Source: Lepidostoma basale
Taxonomy: Eukaryota > Arthropoda > Insecta > Trichoptera > Lepidostomatidae
Length of the DNA stretch: 64,000 nt
Reading direction: 5' to 3'
NCBI GenBank assembly: GCA_022606425.2
Contig: JAHDVF020000221.1
Coordinates: forward strand, 434,001-498,000
Position 1 is the first letter of the stretch; each line of letters begins with the position of its first letter. The position numbers were made by a program, and so were the translations under genes. This document shows positions 11,725-23,700 of the stretch, piece after piece. The notes under the pieces were generated by a model, which made no database searches, was not told the origin of the DNA, and saw only the letters and a list, made by a program, of their open reading frames with translations.

Positions 11725-14700
11725 ATGAATAATTACGTAAAAAATAATAAAAAATACAACCACCACAATAATATATCGGATTCTGATAATGATTCCGATG
11801 AAACACTTGAAAAAACTACAAATATTAAAAATGTTTCGAAAAATTATTCACGTGAAATGAAGGACAATGTAAAAATAGAATTCAAAAACAGTAATTGTCA
11901 TAATGCAGTTGAGGAAAACCCAATAAAAAATCAAGTATATAAAATAGAAAACAAATCGTGTCTTATTCAGAAAGAAGAAAAAGCCAACATCAAAGGTGAA
12001 GTATTTATTGACGGACATAATACAGTGTTAAAAAAAGAAAAAAGGAAGCATAGGAATTTCGATGATCAAGAGAATGATTATAAAAAAGTAATCAAAACTC
12101 TAAAAACAAGTGGAACAGTGAAAAAGGAGAAACCAGTCGAAGGTGAAGTAAAAAAACGGGATAAACATACTCTCAATAATATCAAAAAAGAATTGTCAGA
12201 TTATGACAACACTGAACAAAGAGAGGATCCAATTTTGAATGTTGTCATTAAACATGAACCTCAAACAGAAGATGAAGATGAACCAGTTCCAAAGAAAAGT
12301 TTACACAAGAAAGACAAGACAACGAAATATAGTGAAAATTCTGAAGGACTTCCAATTTCAAAAGTTAAGTTTAAACAAGAATCTCAATCTGAAGATGAAC
12401 TTAAACAACCACAATCAAAGAAAATTAAACAAAAGAAAAAATGCATAACAGAAGATTGTACTCCACAAGCAGAGCTTTTAGATTCAAGCGTTACCGTTAA
12501 ACAGGAATTTAGAACAAACAATGAGGCTGAACATATTGTACAAAAACATAAACGTGAGAAAAAATCAAAAAAAATAATAGACAATATTTGTGAAAATAAT
12601 ATTAAAAAACGTAAGATATTTGATGTAGTTGATGACACTGATATTCCTGATGAAACGCTAGTCAGGGACTCCAGTTTACATAAGACAAAGACTAATTTTT
12701 CAAAAATATTACTCAAGAAGAAAAAGATTATAAATGATCCTTCTGATGCAATCGATCTATTCTCTCATGAATATTCTGCCACAGATGAATATTTTTTTGA
12801 GGTTTGTACTTTTATTGGTTTTGAATGGGAACTTATTTTTATATAAAAATCAGTTGATTGGCACAAGTGTTAAGTTATATGTTTATTGTGATTTAAATTT
12901 GATCCTAAGAATATTTCAAATCTTATCTAATTATATTTTGTTTCTTGAACAATGATGTAAAACCATATTAAATAACTAATATGAATGAAAACATCTGTCT
13001 TCTAGGAGTTTTATTATATTTTAAATGGAATGACATGTTTCACCCTCCTAAGGTATTATCAAAAGAAGACTACAGGGGAAAAACAAGGAATGTCAGTTAA
13101 AATTCAAAATAAATGTAATAATGCCATTTGTACGTATCTATCCACAGTAAAATTTTCATATTCAAAAATCGTGTGTGTGGCGAACTATGGCGAAATAATC
13201 GATTGCTAATTGCTAAGAAATATATAGACTTTGATTAGCTTTATTCTCAATTTATTCAAATTAACCTTCTACTGACATTCCTTGTTTTTCCCCTGTAGTC
13301 TTCAAATGTCATTTGACTCAACTCTAGAACACAGACATTCTCATTTTTATTAATTACTTATCTAATTATTTTATATTTGACATTCACAATTAGAAGTGTT
13401 AAATATTTGTCATAAAATGTAGTTTCTGCATATAAAGCCATTGAAAGTGTAACATATTTTATTTTTATAACATTATTTATATTTCATCTGGGGTAAATTT
13501 TGCTTAATTTATATTTTTTCTAGCTTTTATGTGCTGCCGAAATTATTGTGGACTGGGAGATGCCAAAATTGCACAAAATAGTCCCAGAAATTTGTAGACA
13601 TCCCGAACCCAAAGTTAGACAAAAGATTTTGGATGCTAACATACCACAGAAACACGGTCACTTCGCACCCAATGAAGACAAAATTATTCTCAGGAACTGG
13701 AAGCGGTTGTGTGTTGTAAGTATTCTACACATTCAAATGAAATACATTGAAATCTGTTCTATTCCAGCGAAGTCATGGTATGAGACCGCATAATGATAGA
13801 CAAAAATACTATTTTATAAAGATGTGTGTCTGCCAATTCACAACCATTCTTATTTATTTAAATATTTAATGGATATTATATAAAATATGTTTTTTTTTAA
13901 TAAGTTTTGAAAACAAATTGCACCGTGAGTGTAAAACTGAGATAAGTGCAAATATAAATTTTGGAGATATGGGAGTTTAAAGACTTCATATTGCTTGGAA
14001 ATTTTTTTTTTTTTTTTTAAATAAGCCAACGATTTTCGGTTTATAGGTAACTAACTAACTAACTAACCATCACGCCGTCTCCCCGAAGGGGTAGGCAGAA
14101 AGAATGGACTGCCACACCTTTCTTTCCTGACATATTTCTCTCGCTTCCTCAACATTCATACATCGTGTCATGCACGCGTCGATTTCTCTGACTCCTCACA
14201 TGGCCGACATTCAATATTTGATTTATTTGATCGTGCCACGTTTTCCTTGGTCTTCCTCTACTTCTGGTACCATTTACATCATTAACATATAATTTTTTTA
14301 CCATTCTTTCTTCATTCATTCTTTCCATATGTCCAAACCATCTTAATGATCCTTTCATTATTTTGTTCATGACACCATCATTCGCACCGCATTCACTTCT
14401 TATATTTTCATTCGACACTCTATCATACACAGAATATCCACACATTCGTCTAAGAGATCTCATTTCTACTGCATTTATTCTACTTTCATCCTTCCTTTGC
14501 TAGTTCCATGCTTCGCTTCCATACATAAGGGTCGGTAGAAGAACACCATTGTGCACTGCCATTCTAGCTTTTTTGGATAGGTTTTTGTTTGCGATGACAA
14601 CTTTAAGTGCACCATTCACTTTGTTACCTGCCCCAACCCTTCTTTCAATATCCCTCTCCACTCGCCCATCTCTTGTAAACATACTACCTAAATACACGAA

Positions 14701-17700
14701 CTCAACTACTTGCTCCAAATTTTCACCATTCACGCTAATGTTGTAGACTGTCGTGGTTTCTTCCTTTTCAAAAATCATTACCTTGGACTTATTAACATTC
14801 ATCATCAGATCATTTCGCATGCATACCTCATACATACAATTCACCAGGACTTGTAGTTCATGTTCGTTGTCTGCAAGTAGGACAGCGTCATCTGCATACA
14901 AGAGACAGCTTACTGACACTCCGCTCATTTTGGCACCTACATCCAACCCTTTCAGCTCTTTCATACAATTGTCCATATACAGATTAAATAACCACGGGGA
15001 CATTACGCAACCTTGTTTGACACCTTTATTGATATCAAACCAGGCTGTAAGATCTCCATTTACTCTTGACACTAGCAGTGCTTTCCGTGTATAGCGACTT
15101 AATGGCCGTGATCAGTTTTGTACTTATTCCATATTCAGACAATATTTTCCACAACTTTTCTCTATTAACGTAATCATATGCTTTTTGTAAGTCGACAAAC
15201 GCACAGAAAAGTTTGCGATTTTTGGCCAGAAACTTCTCTGTCAATGTACGAAGTCCAAAAATTTGATCCATACATCCTCTGCCATTCATAAAGGCACCTT
15301 GCACATCCCAAACTTTGTCACTCGTCAATTTTCTTACTCTTTCTATTAAAATTCTGCCATAGACTTTACCAACGACACTCAAAAGACTAATAGCTCTGTG
15401 GTTTCCACATTCCATACGCGATCCTTTTCCTTTGTACAGGGGCATAATTACTGCTCTCCTCCAGTCTAGCGGCGTATATCCCTCCTCCAAGCACTGGTTA
15501 AATAACTTACATAACCATGTAGAAACCACTTCGCCACCGCTTTTAATAAAGTCTATGGCAATACAATCAAACCCAACAGCTTTTCCACTTTTCATTGCAC
15601 TCACGGATCTTTTCATCTCATTCGTACTTATTTTTTCAATATTATCATTCATAGGTCCCGCACTCGCACTAGCTGTCATATTTTCGATCACGCTTGTATC
15701 ACCACCATACATCTCCTTAAAATATTCCATCCATCTTTCTTTATGATCTTACTCTCCGTTAACATTCTTCCCTCGTTGTCTAAAATTGCTTTCACACATC
15801 CACTATCAGGAGGATTTCGGGCTTTTTTAACTTCTTTCCAAAACATTTTTAAATTTGCTTGGAAGTTGTTTGTCATTTTGAGCCCTTCTTCCTCCTTCAG
15901 CTTTTCTTTCCGCGCTTTCACTACCGACTTCACTCTCTTCTTGCATACCTTATACAAATCTTTTGCTCTTTCATACTTAACTCTGTCATTCTTATTTATC
16001 GACAACATATTCAACCAAGCATCTTTCTTCTCTTTAACAGCAATCTTTACGTCATCATTCCACCATGCATCCCCTTTCCTTCTTCCTTGTACACACACAC
16101 CACACGATTCTTTCGCTGATTCACACAAACTCTCCTTCAAGTATTTCCAGGTCTCGTCAATACTCAACTCACTTACATCCCGCTCACTCAATCTATCTTT
16201 CACTTTTCTTACGAAATTATTTCTTACGTCATTGTTTTGCAGTTTTTCAACTTTGACTCTAGTCGGTGCGGCTACTGTTTTGCTTCTTCTAGTTCGCCAT
16301 CCCCGGAATAAGATCACTTTTGCCACTACTAAAAAATGATCCGTTTCCAGTTCGGCTCCCCTGAAGACCCTTGAATCAACAGTATCCGCCCGTAATCTAG
16401 AGTCTACAATGACGTAATCTATAATGGACCTTTCAAATCCTCTTTCCCAAGTATAGAGATGGATTCTCTTATGATCGAAGATGGTATTTGATACAAAGAG
16501 ACCCCATTCTATACACAATTCAAGCAGTCTCCTTCCATTATCATTTATTCGTCTATCACCAAACGTACCCAGACATTCCTCGTACCCACTCCTACGGATT
16601 CCCACCCAACCGTTCATATCACCTGCTATTATCAATCTTTCGTTTTCACTCTTACACACCAATGTCTCTCTCACTTTGTCCCAAAACTCATCTTTACTCG
16701 CCTCATTTTCGTTGTTACCAGGGGCGTATCCAATTAAAAGGAAAACTCTTGTTAACCCGATCTTGAAGCGAATCCACATGAGTCTTGGGCTAACACATTT
16801 ATAACCTTTCATACATTCTACCATCCTTGGAGCTAGCACCGCCGCCACGCCTTGGCATGCTCTGTGGTCATTCGGCACACCCGACCACAGAACAAGCTTA
16901 TCCGCATGCTCCAAGGAACCACACTCTTTCATCATACATTCAGTCACACATAAAACATCTAAACACTTATTATCCATTTCTGCACACATCTCATTCAACT
17001 TTCCTTCCATACCTCCCCTTATATTCCATGTACCGATGCGGCACTCCACCCTTCTCTATAGGTACCCCCTAGGACCTAGGGTTTATAGGTATATTACTAT
17101 AAACCGAAAATCATTGATTTATTTAAAAAAAAAACAGTTTTTACAAGCAATATGAAGTCTTTAAACTCCCATATCTCCAAAATTTATATTTGCACTTATC
17201 TCGGTTTTACACTCACGGTGCGAAATGTATTTTCACATCCTTCCTCACCTTCCTCAGTGTAAAATATTAGCAATAAAATGTTTAAATGTTTTGCGAAAGT
17301 TATTCAATTGTAAATACACAACAGGTGATGGCGAATATATAAGAAATATTCCTAGAATGATAAGAGTGTTTAGATATTTTCCATAGATACTATGAAAAAA
17401 TATTACCCTGTTCTTACAATATTACCTGTTCTTATATTACAAATTTCTTATAGCTACATCTAAAGAACTCTACTTCGGATGCCATCTCGAAGAGAAGAGT
17501 AGTTTGAAGAAGGCTTGAATATAATGGAGTTTTAAAGTACTTATACTTTGCAATATGATTAATACTTTAAATACCATAAATAAACAATTGGCCTGTTCTC
17601 AATAATATTGTTTCTTGGTATTCTCTTTGACCGATGTTTCGGAGATTGTTGCAATCTCTATCTTCAGGATAGTTGATGTGTGTGGTGGGTAATGCACACA

Positions 17701-20700
17701 TATCCCAATCTATGCTGTGCTGAGCCACAGGGAGTATGAGAGTGAAATATCCTCACTTGTTGTAGAGGTCCTAGGGGGTACCATATCATCAGCATCGCGT
17801 TCTGTCAAAAATGTGTACTAAGGCACCATCGTGCGATACCGCACCACCAGCGATATGTTAATTCAAGGGGTAGTGATGACTTAAAACATCTTCTTTCCTT
17901 CATCATTGGGTGAACAATGTAAGCTTAGTACATTTTGTACTCCTGACGATGAAAGTATTATGTATTTTTCATTATTTCACACTTTTTTTTTTACATTATC
18001 ACTATGTCAAAATAGGCCCGATTTTAGAGAATGAAATTCTAAAGTAAAATGTATTATGTAATTAAAAAGTCTGCAAAATAAATCTTTTCATTTATCGAAA
18101 TTAAAACAAGTCTATTTTTATATTTTATGGCTCCATTGAGACAACAGTTGGGCTGAAAAGTTCGTAGGTCAAAATAGTAAAACACATTTTTTGGTAAAAT
18201 TCGATTTTATTTTTCAATATAGTTGCCTTTGAGGGCGATACAACGATTATAGAGGTAATAAAATTTTGTCGGCCTCGTGAGGAGTCGGAGAAATTGACGT
18301 GGGTGCATGACACAATGTATGAATATTGAGGAAGCGAGAGAAGTATGTCGGGAAAGATAAGTAAGGGAGATGGCGTGATGGTTAGTTAGTTTTTTTTAAA
18401 ACTTCCACATAGTAATTCTAAGAAGTGTACATAGTAATTCTTGAGTTACAAGGATATATACATATATATATATATTTTTTTTCTAGAGATACAACTTGCC
18501 AGATTGTCCGGAGGTGTTTGCAAGATGGAGGAATACCAACAACACGAGAATGTATACTAAAGCTCGCAAAAAAGCTGTTCTTTACCTCTCCCAAGGTCTG
18601 CCGGAACGAACTCCTTTCCAAGTTTACCAAAGATTTTTACATACTTTAGGAACTACCACCAAAGGGAGGCAAGTGTAAATATATTTTTTTTAAATGCATG
18701 GCCTTCGTGGCAGAGTGGCTACAGCTATGACTGCCACACGGAAGGTTCCGGGTTAAATTCTCGGTGATGGTGTGAAAAAAACTAAATTCTTAAGCTGTTT
18801 TTGGTTTAGTAGAATTCACATGACAATAAAAATGGTGATAGACCTATCACATGTCATAAAAATCAATAGCTAAAAAGTTTAATACAGTAGGAATTGGGTT
18901 TAAATAACCTGTTGAATACAAATATGTAGAAAGCAACAGGAAACTACCATATTAAAAGGCCCAAGTGGCATCCAAAGAACCAGCAAAGATGAGACTTGCT
19001 GCAAATCAATTCCTAGGATTGAAACTTAAAAGAACATGCATTAATTGTTTCCATCAACATTATTATAGTTTGTACAATATTTGTATTGACTTTTTATTGA
19101 GTATTTTTTATTATTTTAATTTTTAAACAATTTTTATTATGCTAATGAAGATATGTATTTAGAAGAGTTTTGGGTGAATAGTATTTGATTTAAATATATT
19201 TATTAGATTTCAATTGTTACATATTTTAAATCTCCAAAAACCGTAATTCTGGCTAACCAAAAAAATATATTAGATAACTAACTAACTTACCATCACGCCG
19301 TCTCCCCGGAGGGGTAGGCAGAAAGAATGGAACGCCACACTGTTCTGTCCTGACATACGTCTCTCGCTTCCTCTACATTCATACATCTTGTCATGCACGC
19401 ACGTCGATTTTTCCGACTCCTCACGTGACCGACATTCAATATTTGATTGATTTGATCGTGCCACGTTTTCCTCGGCCTTCCTCTATTTCTAGCTCCGTTC
19501 ACGCCGTTTACATATACCTTCTTTACCATTCTGTCTTCACTCATTCTTTCCATGTGTCCAAACCATCTTAATGACCCTTTCCTTATTTTGTTCATAACAC
19601 TTTCATTCGCACCACATTCACTTCTTATACTATAATTAGTTAAAATAGATTAATAAATCAGATGTTGTAATCATGTGTGAGTTAAGAATTTTATAATGAA
19701 TATTAAAACTTTATTTACAGTTGCATTAATTATTAGATTCTTCATTAATATTTTCATTTAAAATATTTTTTTCTAAAGGTTTTTACCAAAGGAAAAAGAG
19801 ATAATAGAGCTATTTATGACATCCGAAGAATACAAAGGAATATCACAGCTGCTACTAGCCGGAGTCTTGGGAAGAGATCCTCATTCTATTTGGCGATACA
19901 TCAATAGTATCAAAGAGAAAGGTATGTACTAATAGCAAGGAAATATTTTTTGCAATAAGATTTCAGTCAATCAATATAACCTCTTTTTATCCACAGAGAA
20001 ATTTGTAAACCTTTCTTTGTGGTGGCATATAATGGAATAAAATTGTGTTTTTTTTATATTTGTAATGTAGTTTGACTGCAATTTTATGTTTGCTTGGCCG
20101 GTTAATCATTTCTTGTTTGATCGTATTTGAATTAAGGGTCTTTCAACATATTTATTATGATAAGGTGGTGCATTTTTGATAATTACGATACATGTTTTTT
20201 AATTAACCACCCTACTTTGGGTTATTTTCCGAGAAACGTGCAAAAAACAAGCAGGTTTTTTATTAATGAAATTTAATTACATACTAATTTTATTTTTTTA
20301 AATTACGAAACGTCAAATACTCGGCCGCACACTTCGCCTGCTCCTTGTAAAACTATCATATTTATGAAGATTTGTGCTCAAGTTTTGATGGCACACGCGC
20401 GTATCCCTAAAACTTTGTACATTTTAGGTACATTACTTTTTCTCAAGCCCGTACGTGATACGGGATATCGTAGAATGGTCAAAGTGAACGTATCACATAC
20501 GTTCAAATAGGTAGGGTGGTTAAGTATCGTTTTGATACTAAAAGAAAAAGTGAATTTTTGTTACAATTTTATTTTTACATAAAAGACCTCAGTTTTATTT
20601 ACTTTTCCACCCAATTAAAACCAATATTAAGGCACTTGTTATATCGAACTACAAGCTTTTGTATTCCGTCGTGATAGAAGTTTGCCGCCCAACTTTTCTT

Positions 20701-23700
20701 GAGCGTTATAATGCTGAAGGTGACGATTATTAAGCCAAATTGTCACAGGCGATAAAACATGGGTGACCTACGTTACACCAGAAACAAAACAACAATCCAT
20801 GGAATGGCAACATTCAACATACAAATTAAAATACGAATTGTAAAACTTAATGAATAAAAAATGAATATATGTTAAGTTTTATAGTTATACATTTACTAAT
20901 TAATACTAAACAAAATGCAAATCCTACATTTTTACATAAAATATAAACACAAATAAATCATGTTTTAATGGAAGGGATGCTTTGATATCAAAATTTCCAA
21001 ATTTGGCTTCAATTTAGTCGAGCCAATTTCGTGGACCCCCGTTTACGTCTTATGCACCCCCAATTATTTTTTTCATTGGCGTAGACCCCTCACAAGTCAA
21101 AATCCATCACTTCGGGAATCACTGATTTAGATTAATGTATTCTTGCATTGTGATAATTCCATATTTTATTTAGGTATTCAATATGACTCATTTTAATGTA
21201 CAAGTGGTCACCGAGCCATCGTTCAGCGAGTTCAGCCTCATTTCTGACATTAGATAGGCAACCATGGCGCCTCTTTTATCCTTGTAGTTCAAACTCCATT
21301 CCGGTGCTTTGGCGTTGAAGTCCCCGGCGACAACGACTGGTAGCCTGGCCTCGTGATTGCTGTCTCTGAGGTCTGCAAAATCCCTCGTGAAGCCAGACAA
21401 GAAGGCATTCGGAGAGAAGTAGCAGGAATAAATTCTCATTCCCACGACCTCGACCCACGTCCAGCCCTTGCCGCCGCCGTCGTCCACTCTTGTGATGTGA
21501 AGGTGGCGGGACACCGCATAGATGGCTGCTCTTGCTACGGAGTTCGCGTACCAGCGGCAGGGGCTTGTCCCTCGGTACTGTTCCGAGACAACGACTAGAT
21601 CTGCCCCACGTTCGTCCGCCACCTTCATCATGAGATCTTGAGCAACTCTGCAGCCGTTGAGGTTGATCTGCAGTATCCTCAGCATTTCCGTTTTGTTGCC
21701 TCCCTCTCCTGCCCGCCTGGTGTGTGGTGTCGCTGCCCTCCACGCCCTCGCAGGTGACACACTTCGGTTCATTGGCGCAGGCAGCAGCTCTGTTTTACCT
21801 AGCCACATCATCTGTAGACGCCGCTCCGGTCCGCGCCTCTTAAATCGCTCACACGGTGTCCCACTCCGAAACACCGGAAGCACCTGTTACGGGCTCGGAC
21901 CCTGCAGTTCACCCAGCCGACTTTGGCTTCTTCTTCATCAGCTGTTGAACCGTTGGCAAGGAGACTATCGCTAGCTATGTCCCTTTGCGAACTTGTTCAG
22001 TTCCTTTGCCAGTGTTTCAAGTTGACTCTTTGCATTGTTCGCACATTTCTGATCCCATGAGTAGCTAGGGAAATAAGAGTCCATCCGGACAGAGCCCCGC
22101 ATGGCCGGATAAGCCTATATACATTGGGGATTGGCTGGTCTCCCAATGGGATCGTTTTCGGCTGCTTATTTTACGTCTAGCAACCATTCATCCCTCGGCA
22201 CGATACCTCACGCGTTAGATTTAAGACGTGTATGGTTTTGGTCCGCCTAGGGTGCTTCTCACGTCCCTGATACCGCGCGCAAGCACGAGGCATTCCCCCA
22301 CAACCCCACACGGGAACCTAACCTAACCATCATGCCGTTTCTCCGGAGGGGATGGTAGGGTGGCAGAGGGGATGGGTAGGCAATCTACAATTGTCTGAGA
22401 CGTTGGTTTTAAATATGGGATGGACTGCCATACTCTTCTGTCCTGACATACCTCTCTAGCTTCCTCTACATTCATACATCGTAGCATGCACGCCTGCTGA
22501 TTTTTCCGACATTGAATGTGGCCGCCTTTCAGTATTTGATTAATTTGGTCTTGTTATTTTTTCTTTGGTCTTCCGTGGCTTCTCTTTCCACTCACACTGC
22601 TTGTATACAATATTTTAACCATTCTTAATTTTACTTCTGATACAATCATCTGCCTTAAGTTTCTTCCTTATTTTATTGTTCGGTATTCTATCCTTTCATC
22701 CTTTTTTTGCCAGCTCCAAGCTTCACTTCCATACATAAGCATTGGCAGTAGAACCCATTATGTACTGCCATCTTTGATTTGTACTTTAGATGTGTTATAT
22801 ATGTAATATTGATGAAATGACAGTTTAATGTGTATTTTTTATTTATCCTGTTGCAGAAAGATTCAAACAGTCCGCTAAACTCAAATGGAATCTAGAATTG
22901 TCTGAGACGTTGGTTTTAAATCTTTTAAATTTGATGAACATAAAACACAATTTACCAGAAGACAGTTTGGATTTGGAAGTGTTGAAAAATAAGGTAGATT
23001 GGGAGATATGGAAAGTAATTGCTAAAAAAATGAACCTGAGACCGCTCCAAGTGAAAGTGCATTGGTTGAGTAAATTGTATGTACAGCTCTTTGTTCAAGA
23101 ACCAATCTATTTGAGTTCCCTAAGATACAAACTATTGAAAGTGTAAGTTCACTTATTTTATGTACCTACCTAAGTATATCATATTATAAAATTTTGAATT
23201 ACATTCTTATCTTCTTTTTTCCGTTTAATTTACTCTTTGCTTTTTCAGCTTACGAACTAAAGGTTATATTTACTGGAAAGAAGTAGATTGGAAGGAAATT
23301 GCAACCCATTTTGAAAATTACACAACATTGTTTCTATGGAATAAATTTTATTCATTAGCTAAAAAGTTCTTACCTGAATGCAGTATATTCCATAATTTTT
23401 CAGGTATGTCATAACGCTTATGTATCAAACGAGTTAGTAATGTCAGTTGATATAATTTTTTGTACTCTATCTTCTGGCAAAATAGTTAAAGTTGATTTCT
23501 ATGTGTATTTCACAAAAGGCAGTTGTCACCACACCTCAAATCAATTGAGCTAATTTTGGTACAGGAAAACACAAGTTTCTTGTTAGTATACAGACAATAC
23601 CAGTAAATAATTTCCATGACACTTGTAATATAATATCATATTTTGCAGACTGTCATACCTTTGCCTTTTTTGAAAACCATCACTCTAGACCAGTGATTTC

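Larger units (their letters stand above)
13907..17236. mobile_element. Foldback element split by an RTE-like insertion
   Basis: About 130-bp inverted arms at 13907-14037 and 17092-17236 read almost identically on opposite strands (CACCGTGAGTGTAAAAC outward, GATTTTCGGTTTATAG inward). Without the LINE between them they would meet around a loop of about 12 bp, so the host was a 270-290 bp hairpin element. Confidence 0.85.

Noticed and set aside
15432..17072. Plus-strand ORFs opposite the RTE-like LINE
   Set aside because: Antisense of endonuclease and reverse transcriptase; no conserved domain.
18697..18765. A tRNA gene
   Set aside because: The A and B boxes are tRNA-like, but the cloverleaf does not close and the unit extends into a 200-bp body with a second copy. 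It is a SINE head.
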